DNA of 64,000 nt from Bacteroidota bacterium (GTDB lineage Bacteria > Bacteroidota > Bacteroidia > Chitinophagales > LD1): the NCBI GenBank assembly GCA_016715625.1, contig JADJZU010000001.1, positions 124,001-188,000 on the forward strand, in the 5' to 3' direction. Below, in pieces: positions 34,790 to 44,608 of the stretch (position 1 is the first letter of the stretch; every line of letters starts with the position of its first letter). A program made the position numbers and the translations under genes. A model generated the notes under the pieces. That model worked only from the letters and a program-made list of their open reading frames with translations, made no database searches and had not been told where the DNA came from.

Positions 34790-37700
34790 ATGCGTTTTTC
34801 TACCACCATCAAGACTGGCTTTGCCAGTCTTCTCATAATTCTATTTTCCCAATCTTCCTTTAGCCAGGCGGAAACACAAAACCCAACGGCACCGTTTTGG
34901 AAAACACGTGGCAATAGCGGCACCGACACTGTCACTAACTTTCTAGGTACCACTGACCTGGCCTATCTCACCTTTCGTACAAACAACATAAGACGAATGA
35001 CCATCGATACCGGTGGGCGTGTAGGCATCGGGACAACCACACCATCCCTATCGGGAATGCTGGAAGTGGTCAACACCATCAATACCAACCCAAATATTAT
35101 TTCAACCAATTATGGCAGCCCTAATGAATTTTGGTTCCGCAGAGCGAATGGCAACATAACAGCACCGACTATTGTAGGTACCGGAGGTTCTCTTGGCCGT
35201 ATTGATGGCCGTGGGTATGATGGCAGCACTTACCTGCAAGCTACACGTATTGAGATGCTGGTAGACTCTGCAACCGGAAGCGGCCAAATGACTGGTAGGT
35301 TGGTATTTTCAACGGCACCTGCCGGTTCAACCCCCGCAGAGAGATTACGGATAAACAGAAACGGGTTGGTAGGTATAGGTACCACCGCACCAGCCACTCG
35401 CCTGGATGTAAATGGTGATTTTGCTATCCGACAAGCATCACTCACCTTAGCCAATGGCGTGAATGATAATGTTGCCATTAGCCCGTTCCCCAATGGCAAC
35501 AGCTACTATCGCATTACAGGCCCCACAGCGGCCTACAGCATTACAGGCCTATTGGCCAGTGGTGATGGCAGAATTGTTGTGCTACAAAATACCACCACGC
35601 AAACACTCACTATCAAAGACCAAACTACTTCCTCTAACCTCACCGCTCGCATCATGACTGGTGGTGGTGATTTGGCAATAGGTGATAGCGGAACTGTAAC
35701 GCTGATATATAGTAATACCGACAACCGTTGGCAGGTTCAGTCTTTCACCAACGGAACGCTTGCCAACGGAACATTTGGCAATGCATGGAATGTAACAGGA
35801 AATGCAGGACTGAGTGCAGCTACCAATTTTCTGGGCACTACCGACAATACAGACGTGCTCATTAAACGACAAAACGAAGAAGCTTTACGTGTTTATCCAG
35901 GAGGTGCACTTATTGGAATAGGAAATACTTCAACCGGAGTGGTGCCTTTAGCCGGATTTGGGACAAGGTTGATGTGGGCTCCGGCAAAAGCTGCTTTTAG
36001 AGCCGGTAGTATAAACGGGGCGCAATGGGACAACGCCAACGTAGGTTCAGGCTCTGCTGCTTTTGGCGCAAACAACACCGCAAGTGGGGTAAATGCCTTT
36101 GTAAGTGGCAGTGGAAATGTGGTTAGCGGACAAAATTCAGTTGCTTTCGGCAACTCCAATACCGTTACCGCCACTCATGCATTGGTGAGCGGAAATTCCC
36201 ACAATGCTGCAGGTAACTATTCGGTTGTTCTTAACAATACAGCCAGTTCAACCGCTGCAGCTACCACCTCTGTAGCCGGAGGATTTCAATCCCAGACTCA
36301 AGCCAATTTATCGATCGCTATCGGCTGGGCAGATACCGCCAAAAACCTGGCTTCTGTGGCGTTAGGGGGATTTAGCAATGAGGCTGCCGGAGATTACTCT
36401 TTTGTAACCGGTAACAATAACTCAACTACTGCCGCACAAGCTGCTGCTTTCGGGCAAAACAATATTGTTTCTGGGGCTAACTCCTTGGTGAGTGGAAGTA
36501 GCAATACCGTTTCAGCAACACACTCTATAGTGGGGGGGCAAGCCAACAGAATTTTCGGTGAAAACAATGTTGCCAACGGATTTCAAAATTATATCGAAAC
36601 TCCATTTGGTCACTCTATCGTTGTGGGCTACCAAGATACCATTCGCGGATCATCCTCCGCTGCCTTTGGTTTCCTGACTAAGGCAAATGCCTTCACCACC
36701 TTTGCAGCCGGTGACAGGGTAATTGCCAATGGCCAGACTTCAGCCGGTTTTGGTTACCAAAACGTAGCCAACGGTGTTTCTTCATTTGTAACCGGAAATC
36801 AGGATACTGCCACCGGTAATGTTTCTGCCGTATTCGGAACTGGAAACCGTGCTGCATCTTTTAATGAGTTTGTAGCTGGCATGTATGGCACCCAATATAC
36901 CGCTGCCTCCACTACTGCCTACAATGCCGCTGACAGGATTTTCAACGTAGGTAATGGTACAGCAGCCGGCACCAGAGCAGATGCTTTCACGATTCTTAAA
37001 GGAGGCAATGTAGGCGTAGGCACCAACAACCCGTTACAACGCCTCCATGTAAATGGCACTACCAACGGGGTTCGCATTGGTGGATTGGCCACACTTGGTT
37101 CATTTATTACTACTCCATCTGCCACTACCGACAAAATGTTGTATGCAGATGCCAATGGCGATGTTCGTGCCATGAGTGCAGGCTCAACCGGGCAGGTACT
37201 CACATACACAGCCAGTGGACCTGCTTGGTCAACGGCCACTTCCAATGACTGGGGCATTACCGGGAATGCGGGAACCGTAGATGCTACCAACTTTATTGGA
37301 ACAACAGACAATATACCTTTCAATATAAGAGTCAACAATATAAGATCAGGAAAAATTGACCATCTGAAAAACAACGCATTTTGGGGATACTCCACAGGAC
37401 GAAATCTAACTACCACTGCGCTTGATAACACATTTATAGGTCACAATGCCGGTGTTTCACAATATAGTGGCAGTACAAATACAGCAGTCGGCTCCGGTGC
37501 CTTGAGCGGAGGAGCATTTAGTACGTTTAATGACGCTGCCAGTAACGTTGCAGTAGGTTACAAAGCATTGGGTGATATGTCAAGAGGTTACAGAAATGTT
37601 GCCATAGGGAGTAATGCCATGGGCACTACGTTTGGAGGATGGTATGATAACATAGCCATTGGTGACTCTGCAGGATACGGTATAATGTGGTATTCCAACA

Positions 37701-39628
37701 TAGCCATTGGCAACTCCGCATTAAAAAATGCCGACAACTCAGCTTTCAACATTGCTATAGGTGAAAGAGCTCTTTATAACTTGACGGATGCTACTGCGTA
37801 TCAGACCACTTATAACGTTGCCCTTGGTCATTCTGCTTTATATAATACAAAACCTAGCTTAACGACAAATGGAATCGAAAACGTTGCCATTGGTAACTCT
37901 GCGATGTTTGCGAATACAACGGGTTATTCGAATGCAGCATTAGGTAGTGGGGTGTTGGATAATAATACGAGTGGCTACCAAAATACGGCTATCGGTGAGG
38001 ATGCCGGTGGCGGCAACACAACCGGAAACAGCAATACTTTCCTTGGCTTTAATACTACCGCCTCTGTCAATAACCTAAGCAATGCAACGGCCTTGGGAGC
38101 CAATGCAATTGTATCTCAAAACAACACAGTAATCTTAGGCAGCAATGCCGATATTGGAATAGGCACCTCCACTCCTTCCAGAAAGTTACATGTAAGTGGA
38201 CTAACCAATGGAATTCGATATTCGGGTGTAGCCACGGGTGGTTCCTTCATTACAGTTCCTTCCGCTACAACAGATAAAATAGTGTTTGCCGATGCTAATG
38301 GCGACCTGCGCGCCTTAGCAGCCGGCACCACAAACCATGTTTTAACCATGACTGCCAGCGGTCCGGCATGGGCTGCAGCATCAGGTAGCAGTGCTTGGGC
38401 ATTAACCGGAAACGCATCTACTAATGCCACTACCAACTATCTGGGCACCTCTGACAACGTTGACTTTCTGATTAAAACAAGTGCGGCAGAACGCATGCGT
38501 TTTATAGGAAATACTCCACAAATTGTAATAAATAATGCCACTCCATCTGCCGCAAGTATTCTATCTGTATTTTCAGCTACTACTGATGATGCACTAGTGT
38601 TGAATGCCAACGGTAACGGAAGAGGATTATTAATCAATACGGCAGTGGGCACCACGGGCGATGGGCTGGAGATTCAGAAAGGCGGAACCGCAGGAAGTGC
38701 AATAGATGTCGTTATCAGTAATACAAATACGGCTACTGGAGTATCTGTCACCCATAGCGGTACTGGCCGTATAGCAAACTTTGCGCAGTTAAATCCGGCA
38801 TCTACAACACAGGCAGTGGCGATTACAAACCAAGGTCCTGCCATTGTACTTCAGGTGCAGAATGGTCTTGCAACAAGTAACCTGCCCGCCATAAATGTAA
38901 GCCAGGTTTCTACACAAACAGCTGCAACTGCTGCCTCTGTATATGCCACCAGCACCAGCAGCACCGGTGGCTATTTTACAGCAAACAAGTCAGCGGCTGC
39001 TACCAGAGCACTACAGGGTATTTCGAATGCTACTGGTAATTTTGATGTGATAGGCGTGTATGGGGAGGCTTCTGCTGTAAACGCAGGCTTTGGATATGGC
39101 GTGGTGGGAACCGGAAATAATTTTGGTTTGTATGCCAACGGAGATGTGGGAGCCTCTGGTCTCAAACCTTTCCAGATTGATCACCCGCTGGATCCGGCCA
39201 ATAAATTTTTAAAACATTATTCGATGGAATCGCCTGAGGTATTAAACATGTATCGTGGCAGTGTTTTGTTGAATGCTACGGGTGAAGCGGAAATACAACT
39301 ACCCAATTACTTCCAAGCCATTAACATCAACTTTACGTATGTGCTTACACCTGTGGGTGCACCGGCAGATATGTATGTAAAAACAGAAGTGGACAACACC
39401 GGTAAGTTCTCCATTGCCGGAGGGAAACCGGGACTAAAAGTAAGCTGGTATGTATATGCCGAGAGAAATGATGCTTACCTTCAAGAAAAACCTTGGAAGA
39501 AAGAAGTGGAGGTAACGAAGAAGGAAAGCGAAAAAGGCAAATACCTGCAGCCTGATCTCTATGGCCAGCCAAAAGAGAAAGGGATCTTCTACAGACCTGA
39601 ACCTATCCTCAAAATATCGGAGGAATAG
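34790..39628 (+). CDS. Giant modular surface fibre-like protein with YadA-type head repeats
   Basis: This 1612-residue protein has a signal peptide (about 1-26, ending SSFSQ). Four W..TGN.G...TNFLGTTDN blocks start near residues 37, 333, 821 and 1203, and GIGT..P..RLHV-type tail-fibre motifs recur at several points. Residues about 400-700 are filled with repeats of the AFG.N..V.G..S...GN form, like the left-handed beta-roll heads of YadA/Hep_Hag adhesins. The C-terminal domain (about 1460-1612), with HPLDPANKFLKHYSMESPEV and GKPGLKVSWYVYAERND, is a distinct fold common in Bacteroidota fibre-like proteins. No YadA anchor and no T9SS sorting domain are visible. It probably acts as an extracellular adhesin or fibre; the export route is unknown. 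Confidence 0.85.
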   Translation: MRFSTTIKTGFASLLIILFSQSSFSQAETQNPTAPFWKTRGNSGTDTVTNFLGTTDLAYLTFRTNNIRRMTIDTGGRVGIGTTTPSLSGMLEVVNTINTNPNIISTNYGSPNEFWFRRANGNITAPTIVGTGGSLGRIDGRGYDGSTYLQATRIEMLVDSATGSGQMTGRLVFSTAPAGSTPAERLRINRNGLVGIGTTAPATRLDVNGDFAIRQASLTLANGVNDNVAISPFPNGNSYYRITGPTAAYSITGLLASGDGRIVVLQNTTTQTLTIKDQTTSSNLTARIMTGGGDLAIGDSGTVTLIYSNTDNRWQVQSFTNGTLANGTFGNAWNVTGNAGLSAATNFLGTTDNTDVLIKRQNEEALRVYPGGALIGIGNTSTGVVPLAGFGTRLMWAPAKAAFRAGSINGAQWDNANVGSGSAAFGANNTASGVNAFVSGSGNVVSGQNSVAFGNSNTVTATHALVSGNSHNAAGNYSVVLNNTASSTAAATTSVAGGFQSQTQANLSIAIGWADTAKNLASVALGGFSNEAAGDYSFVTGNNNSTTAAQAAAFGQNNIVSGANSLVSGSSNTVSATHSIVGGQANRIFGENNVANGFQNYIETPFGHSIVVGYQDTIRGSSSAAFGFLTKANAFTTFAAGDRVIANGQTSAGFGYQNVANGVSSFVTGNQDTATGNVSAVFGTGNRAASFNEFVAGMYGTQYTAASTTAYNAADRIFNVGNGTAAGTRADAFTILKGGNVGVGTNNPLQRLHVNGTTNGVRIGGLATLGSFITTPSATTDKMLYADANGDVRAMSAGSTGQVLTYTASGPAWSTATSNDWGITGNAGTVDATNFIGTTDNIPFNIRVNNIRSGKIDHLKNNAFWGYSTGRNLTTTALDNTFIGHNAGVSQYSGSTNTAVGSGALSGGAFSTFNDAASNVAVGYKALGDMSRGYRNVAIGSNAMGTTFGGWYDNIAIGDSAGYGIMWYSNIAIGNSALKNADNSAFNIAIGERALYNLTDATAYQTTYNVALGHSALYNTKPSLTTNGIENVAIGNSAMFANTTGYSNAALGSGVLDNNTSGYQNTAIGEDAGGGNTTGNSNTFLGFNTTASVNNLSNATALGANAIVSQNNTVILGSNADIGIGTSTPSRKLHVSGLTNGIRYSGVATGGSFITVPSATTDKIVFADANGDLRALAAGTTNHVLTMTASGPAWAAASGSSAWALTGNASTNATTNYLGTSDNVDFLIKTSAAERMRFIGNTPQIVINNATPSAASILSVFSATTDDALVLNANGNGRGLLINTAVGTTGDGLEIQKGGTAGSAIDVVISNTNTATGVSVTHSGTGRIANFAQLNPASTTQAVAITNQGPAIVLQVQNGLATSNLPAINVSQVSTQTAATAASVYATSTSSTGGYFTANKSAAATRALQGISNATGNFDVIGVYGEASAVNAGFGYGVVGTGNNFGLYANGDVGASGLKPFQIDHPLDPANKFLKHYSMESPEVLNMYRGSVLLNATGEAEIQLPNYFQAININFTYVLTPVGAPADMYVKTEVDNTGKFSIAGGKPGLKVSWYVYAERNDAYLQEKPWKKEVEVTKKESEKGKYLQPDLYGQPKEKGIFYRPEPILKISEE

Positions 39629-39636
39629 ACAGGTAA

Positions 39637-40410
39637 TCAGCCCTTTTTATCCCACACAAATACATTGCGCTGTGCCGTAGGGTATATAACCATATTGGTA
39701 ATATTTACATGTGGAGGGGTACCTATTACATACAAAACCGCGTCCGCAATATCTTCGGCCCGAAGCGCTTGATAGCCTTCATAAACTTTACTGGCTTTGT
39801 TGGCATCACCATGAAAACGCACCAGACTAAATTCGGTTTCCGCTGCACCGGGGTCTATGGAGCAACAACGTATATTGGTGCCCACCAAATCCAGGTTAAT
39901 AGCCTCATTTAATGCTTTCACTGCAAACTTGGAAGCATTGTACACATTACCTTCCGGATAGACCACATGGCCGGCTGTGGAACCAATATTAATGACGTGC
40001 CCTTCATTGCGGGCTACCATCATCGGCAAGATTGTGCGGGTGATGTAGAGTAACCCTTTAATATTGGTGTCTATCATCTTTTCCCAATCACCGATTAAAC
40101 CCTCGTGAATCTTGTTTTTACCCGAAGCGAGCCCTGCATTGTTAATCAAAATATCCGGCACAATCTCGCGGCTCTGCAAATCATTGCTCATCTCTACACA
40201 TTGATTCAAATCGCGGACATCGAAGCAGTAGGCCAGCACTCTAACTGAATACTTTTCTTCCAGAATATGTTGTAAAGATTCCAGCCGCTCCGCTCTGCGG
40301 CCTGTTACAATTAAATGACAGCCATGCTTAGCCAGCAATTCAGCAATTGCCTTCCCAAACCCGGAGGTAGCCCCGGTAATTAGCGCCCACTTACCCTGCA
40401 CTGCGTTCAT
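39637..40410 (-). CDS. SDR-family NAD(P)-dependent dehydrogenase (YdfG-like)
   Basis: This 257-residue short-chain dehydrogenase has the cofactor motif TGATSGFG (12-19) with R38R39 behind strand 2 (TGRRAERLE), which favours NADPH. NNAG (90-93), Ser144, Tyr157 and Lys161 (VYNASKF) complete the catalytic set. The overall pattern matches YdfG-like 3-hydroxy acid/serine dehydrogenases, but the substrate is not certain. Its ATG lies 60 bases from the likely start of the divergent barrel gene at 40471, so the two may share a promoter region. Its stop is eight bases from the stop of the fibre gene. Confidence 0.93.
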   Translation of the reverse strand: MNAVQGKWALITGATSGFGKAIAELLAKHGCHLIVTGRRAERLESLQHILEEKYSVRVLAYCFDVRDLNQCVEMSNDLQSREIVPDILINNAGLASGKNKIHEGLIGDWEKMIDTNIKGLLYITRTILPMMVARNEGHVINIGSTAGHVVYPEGNVYNASKFAVKALNEAINLDLVGTNIRCCSIDPGAAETEFSLVRFHGDANKASKVYEGYQALRAEDIADAVLYVIGTPPHVNITNMVIYPTAQRNVFVWDKKG

Positions 40411-40470
40411 AACAGATATTTAATGCGTAAAAATATTCCAATCATCAGGATTCAAACTATTTTAGACTTG

Positions 40471-41328
40471 ATGAAGAAACTTTTACTCGTATGCATAACC
40501 ATTCTGGCACTGCTGCATACGTGTATGGCCTCCGGTGATAATTTTTCAGCCGGCTCGCGCGCTGCCGCATTGGGAAATGCATCGACCACCCTGAGCGATG
40601 TGTTTTCGACTACCAACAATCAGGCGGGGCTTGGTTTTGTAAATCAATACGCCATTGGCATATACACCGACCGTAAGTTTGTAAACGCAAACATCAACAA
40701 CTTTAATCTGGCGGTGGTTTTGCCCTTTAAAAACATTGGAACCTTCGGGCTCTGCGCCAATTACTATGGTTACAAATCCTACAACGAAACCAAGATAGGA
40801 CTGGCCTATGCCCGCCAATTCGGGCAAAAGGTATCGTTCGGTATTCAGTTTGATTATATGCGCACCACCATTCTTGAAAACGGGAACCGAAATTTCTTTA
40901 CGCTGGAAGCGGGCATACAATATAAACCCTGGAATGTGCTTACGATAGCCGCTCATGTATACAATCCCATCCCCTATAAAGTGGAAAAAGTATACGGGGA
41001 ACGCTTGCCCACTATCCTGAAATTCGGATTAGGATATGAACCTTCCAAAAAGGTGCTGCTGGCAGTGGAATATGAACAGGATATACATTATAAACCGCAG
41101 TTTAAGGCCGGTGTGGAGTACCGCCCCATTAAGTATCTGGATATTCGTGCCGGTGTGCAAACCACTCCTTTCAGCGCATCACTGGGTGTTGGAGTAAATG
41201 TAAAGGGCGTTAATATTGATGTGTCTTCCTCGTATCACCCGGTATTGGGTTTTACCCCACAAGCCGCATTGGTGGTCAACTTTGGTAAAAAGATAACGGA
41301 TACTGCTCCGGTGAAAAAAAAGAAGTAA
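40471..41328 (+). CDS. PorV/PorQ-like outer-membrane beta-barrel protein
   Basis: This protein of about 285 residues starts with a signal peptide (MKKLLLVCITILALLHTCMAS) and continues with FSAGSRAAALGNASTTLSDVFSTTNNQAGLGF, the pattern at the N-terminus of PorV/PorQ/UPF0164-type barrels. The rest alternates aromatic and charged residues as expected for membrane strands. PorV and PorQ serve as T9SS shuttle or attachment proteins, but this could be a paralogue with another role. I use ATG 40471; the upstream ATG 40423 would add 16 residues ahead of the signal peptide. It is three bases from the HhH barrel gene, so they form an operon. Confidence 0.78.
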   Translation: MKKLLLVCITILALLHTCMASGDNFSAGSRAAALGNASTTLSDVFSTTNNQAGLGFVNQYAIGIYTDRKFVNANINNFNLAVVLPFKNIGTFGLCANYYGYKSYNETKIGLAYARQFGQKVSFGIQFDYMRTTILENGNRNFFTLEAGIQYKPWNVLTIAAHVYNPIPYKVEKVYGERLPTILKFGLGYEPSKKVLLAVEYEQDIHYKPQFKAGVEYRPIKYLDIRAGVQTTPFSASLGVGVNVKGVNIDVSSSYHPVLGFTPQAALVVNFGKKITDTAPVKKKK

Positions 41329-41331
41329 ACC

Positions 41332-43389
41332 ATGAAACAGGTTTTACTCCTGACGCTTTCACTTTTCACTTGTAGCTTGTACGCACAAACCCAGCCGGAT
41401 GGCACCGATGTGCAGGAAGTGATTGAGAACACCGCTTCGCAAAATGAATCGGAGAGTTTCGACTACGATGCGTTTATTGATGAGTTGGAGCAATTCAAAA
41501 AAAATCCAATCAACCTGAACAAGGCAGATGAAAACACACTGAACGATTTACCCCTGCTATTACCCACACAGATTGGTTCTTTATTGCAATACATTTCGCT
41601 GCACGGTAAGTTGATTTCCATTTACGAACTGCAAGCCGTGCCTGGTTTTGACTTGGTCACTATTCAACGCATTCTGCCTTATGTGATGGTAGACAGCGAT
41701 CTGTCTGAAACCAAAATTCCTATTAAGAAGCTTTTCAGCAAAGGCACTTTCACGTTTGTATCGCGCTACAAACAAACCATTGAGAAAAGTGAAGGATACC
41801 AACTCAGCGAAGGCAACCGATACCTAGGCAAACCCTTTAATCTTTTCCTTCGGTTTCGCTACAACTACGGAACCCGGCTCAGCTACGGCTTCACGGCCGA
41901 AAAAGATGCAGGAGAGGAATTCTTCAAAGGCAGCAACAAACAGGGTTTTGATTACTACAGCGGACACTTTGCGATTCGCGATTTTTCAGTGCTTAAAACT
42001 TTCATTGCCGGTGATTATGAAGTGCGACTGGGACAAGGCCTGATGGTATGGAGCGGTTTTGGTGTACGAAAAAGTCCGTCTGTGTTAAACATCCGAAAAC
42101 AGGGAATAAAACTGCGACCCTACACCTCGCTCAACGAGTCTAACTTTATGCGGGGGGCAGCCTTCACGGTAGGCAAAAAGGGATTTGAGTTCACGGCTTT
42201 TGGTTCTTTCAAACAATTGGACGCCACAGCTACTGCCTTGAATGCCGATACTTCTATTAACACCGAAGAAGCCTTCTCGTCCTTTAATGAATCAGGCTAT
42301 CACCGCACGCCTAACGAAATTGAAGGGAGAAACTCGCTACTGACACTTACAGCCGGTGGGAATTTTTCCTATAACCAACGCAGCTGGCATGTGGGGGTAA
42401 ACGGACTTTACAACAAATTCTTTGGCACCTATCTCCCCTCTTTACAGCCCTATAGCCAATATAATCTGCGTCAAAACTGGCTGGTAAACGCCAGTATAGA
42501 TTACCGGGTGCAGTTTAGAAATGTGCAGCTGTTCGGTGAACAGGCTATCAGCAATAACGCTGGCTTTGCTTTGTTGAACGGGGCGCTGGTATCGCTGGAT
42601 GCAAAGGTGGATATAGCGGTGGTGCACCGCTATTTTTCGCGAAACTATCAATCGCTTTTTGCCAATGCGCTAGCAGAAGGCTCGCGGCCACAAAACGAAC
42701 ACGGTTTATATGTAGCCTTGTCGGTGAAGCCCATTCGCCAGATACGGATAGACGTTTACTCCGACTTATATAAAAGCGATTGGCTCAAATACCTGGTGGA
42801 TGCACCCTCGTGGGGAAGCGACAACTTTTTGCAACTCACCTTTACGCCCAATAAAAAAATGGAACTCTATGCCCGCTATCGCTACGAGTTTAGAAAACGA
42901 AACCTGAGTGGCAATGAGGCGGCTTTCGATTATCTGGACAACGAGTATCGCCAGTCGCTACGGTTCAATATTAAATACAAAATTGGCGAACTGTTTACAC
43001 TCGCCAACCGTGTGGAGTGGTCCAACTTTAAAAATGGAAACAACAAAGCCGAAAACGGATATATGATTTATCAGGACATCGGATTTCGAAAACTTGGGTT
43101 CCCGCTATCTTTGAATGCCCGGCTGGCGATTTTCAAAACAGATGGATTTTTTTCCAGAATATATACCTACGAAAACGATGTGCTGTATAGTTTCAGCATA
43201 CCGGCCCTGTCGGGCAATGGCTTGCGCTACTACCTGATGCTGAATTACAACATCACGCGCAACATCGAAGTGTGGGTGCGCTTTGCACAAACCAACCTGT
43301 TTGGTGTCAAAACCATTGGAAGCAGCCTGGATGAAATAAACGGCAACAAACGCAGCGAGATAAAAGCGCAAATTCGCTTTAAGTTTTAA
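41332..43389 (+). CDS. Exported helix-hairpin-helix plus beta-barrel protein
   Basis: This 685-residue protein has a signal peptide (about 1-18, ending SLYA), then tandem ComEA-like helix-hairpin-helix units in residues about 55-115 (PINLNKADENTLNDLPLL, ELQAVPGFDLVTIQRILPYV), and then a long region rich in aromatic strands (WSGFGVRKSP, GLYNKFFGTYLP, RFNIKYKIGELF) that looks like an outer-membrane barrel. HhH units bind DNA non-specifically in ComEA; whether they do so here is unknown. The neighbour is the PorV/PorQ-like barrel three bases upstream, suggesting a joint outer-membrane role. Confidence 0.8.
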   Translation: MKQVLLLTLSLFTCSLYAQTQPDGTDVQEVIENTASQNESESFDYDAFIDELEQFKKNPINLNKADENTLNDLPLLLPTQIGSLLQYISLHGKLISIYELQAVPGFDLVTIQRILPYVMVDSDLSETKIPIKKLFSKGTFTFVSRYKQTIEKSEGYQLSEGNRYLGKPFNLFLRFRYNYGTRLSYGFTAEKDAGEEFFKGSNKQGFDYYSGHFAIRDFSVLKTFIAGDYEVRLGQGLMVWSGFGVRKSPSVLNIRKQGIKLRPYTSLNESNFMRGAAFTVGKKGFEFTAFGSFKQLDATATALNADTSINTEEAFSSFNESGYHRTPNEIEGRNSLLTLTAGGNFSYNQRSWHVGVNGLYNKFFGTYLPSLQPYSQYNLRQNWLVNASIDYRVQFRNVQLFGEQAISNNAGFALLNGALVSLDAKVDIAVVHRYFSRNYQSLFANALAEGSRPQNEHGLYVALSVKPIRQIRIDVYSDLYKSDWLKYLVDAPSWGSDNFLQLTFTPNKKMELYARYRYEFRKRNLSGNEAAFDYLDNEYRQSLRFNIKYKIGELFTLANRVEWSNFKNGNNKAENGYMIYQDIGFRKLGFPLSLNARLAIFKTDGFFSRIYTYENDVLYSFSIPALSGNGLRYYLMLNYNITRNIEVWVRFAQTNLFGVKTIGSSLDEINGNKRSEIKAQIRFKF

Positions 43390-43427
43390 GCGGTGGAATA
43401 GCGATAACGGATAGCCTCTAAAAGTAT

Positions 43428-44159
43428 CTACTCGCAGCCATAAGTAAATTTCAGATTACTGATATCGTTACCCGGCTGCCTGATCAGCTGCAACGAAACA
43501 GGATTTCCATTTTCATCAAACTCGTAGTAAAAAGTGTTGAAGTCAATGTTACCACTGCTGTTGCTGGTAGTTGAACTTTTCAGTAAATGCCGGTTGGGCT
43601 TACCATAGCGGGGTTCCAGCAAATCAATGGATACATTCAAATTTGTGTTGTTCACCCGGTCGGTGTAATGATCGTAAGTGGCAATAGAACTGATAGAACT
43701 ATCGCTCTTCAAACTGATAGCTTTCACCATGTCTCCATTCTCATAGGTAAATGTAGATTGGCTGATAATGGTATCATTTCGTCTCACATACGTAAGCAAC
43801 TGCCCGGCAGCATTGTAGGTAAGGTAAGTGGTGTCGGAGGAGCCGGGTATCATGCTGTAGTATCCATCAGCATTCACCTGCCGCACCGCAGGAGTTCCAA
43901 TAGCGGTTCCGGTGCTATCGTATGCCTGACTTGTCAGCAGATTACCGCTTTGTGTATAGACTATATAGCTACTGGAATTTGAAACCGACATTCGCTCCAC
44001 AAAACCCTGGCTGTTATAAGTGTAGTAATAGGTCTGACCGCTTACTTCCCAGGTGGAAAGCCTGCAGGTTAAAGCCTCCTTATCTTTCTTGCAGGAAGAT
44101 TGAAACATTACAAAAAGCAGTAAAGCCAGAGCAGAGTAATATTTATGCATGTTCATCAT
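43428..44159 (-). CDS. Hypothetical lipoprotein with YD-like repeats
   Basis: This 243-residue protein has a signal and lipobox (FQSSC, lipidated Cys near position 23) followed by Lys/Asp residues. The mature part consists of short strand pairs such as YYYTYNSQGFVERM, YLTYNAAGQLLTYV and FYYEFDENGNPVSLQ, the tyrosine/aspartate pattern of RHS/YD-like repeats found in DUF4595-type Bacteroidota lipoproteins. Exact function is unknown. The start may be Met1 or Met4 (MHKYYSALALLL). It stands alone, with a 400-base gap upstream. Confidence 0.78.
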   Translation of the reverse strand: MMNMHKYYSALALLLFVMFQSSCKKDKEALTCRLSTWEVSGQTYYYTYNSQGFVERMSVSNSSSYIVYTQSGNLLTSQAYDSTGTAIGTPAVRQVNADGYYSMIPGSSDTTYLTYNAAGQLLTYVRRNDTIISQSTFTYENGDMVKAISLKSDSSISSIATYDHYTDRVNNTNLNVSIDLLEPRYGKPNRHLLKSSTTSNSSGNIDFNTFYYEFDENGNPVSLQLIRQPGNDISNLKFTYGCE

Positions 44160-44565
44160 TTTTTAGTTAAATGGTTCTGCAACATTAAAAAAACAGCAGC
44201 AACACTTGTGGCTGAGTTTTATCAGCATAGCGTAAAACAAAACTGCGCTTGCCGCGTTTCTTAAATAGTGTTGATAAACAGGGAGGGTAGATTTTTACAA
44301 TTCATACTCCTTTTTAACTTCACATTGTTCTTTGAAACCACTCTCTTTACAGAGAATGAAGATACCCCACACAGTTCGATGCGTTAGTTGGATATTTTTA
44401 CAGAACCGGGCTTAAGTTGTAACGTCAATGGCGGGTCGCATCCCGATGAAAATCGGGACTTCGTCCACAAAACAAGTTAACAGCGAATTACAGCGATGTT
44501 ACTAAGCCCAAATCCTGACTTAAGTGCAACTTAACGTCAGCCACTGTGTGGGTTTTTTTATTAAA
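44160..44565. other. 400-bp non-coding gap with direct and inverted repeats
   Basis: No gene is evident. The stretch has a relative of the 22-base repeat (ATTTTTACAATTC at 44291), a small hairpin TCCCGAT with ATCGGGA near 44441-44458, and two related blocks, CTTAAGTTGTAACGTCA at 44411 and CTTAAGTGCAACTTAACGTC at 44519. It may be a decayed mobile or regulatory element, but nothing decides this. Confidence 0.5.
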
Positions 44566-44599
44566 AAAAAGAGCGCTGGATGTTTCCAGCGCTCTTTTT
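44566..44599 (-). terminator. Terminator of ettA
   Basis: A 15-bp perfect stem (arms 44566-44580 and 44585-44599, core GAGCGCTGGA with TCCAGCGCTC) has a TGTT loop and is flanked by A and T runs. It ends 10 bases before the ettA stop on the minus strand. Confidence 0.92.
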
Positions 44600-44608
44600 G
44601 TTGGTGAG

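Noticed and set aside
34790..39628. T9SS type A sorting tail on the 1612-residue protein.
   Set aside because: The C-terminus (GIFYRPEPILKISEE) lacks the PNP start and the final strand pattern of type A domains.
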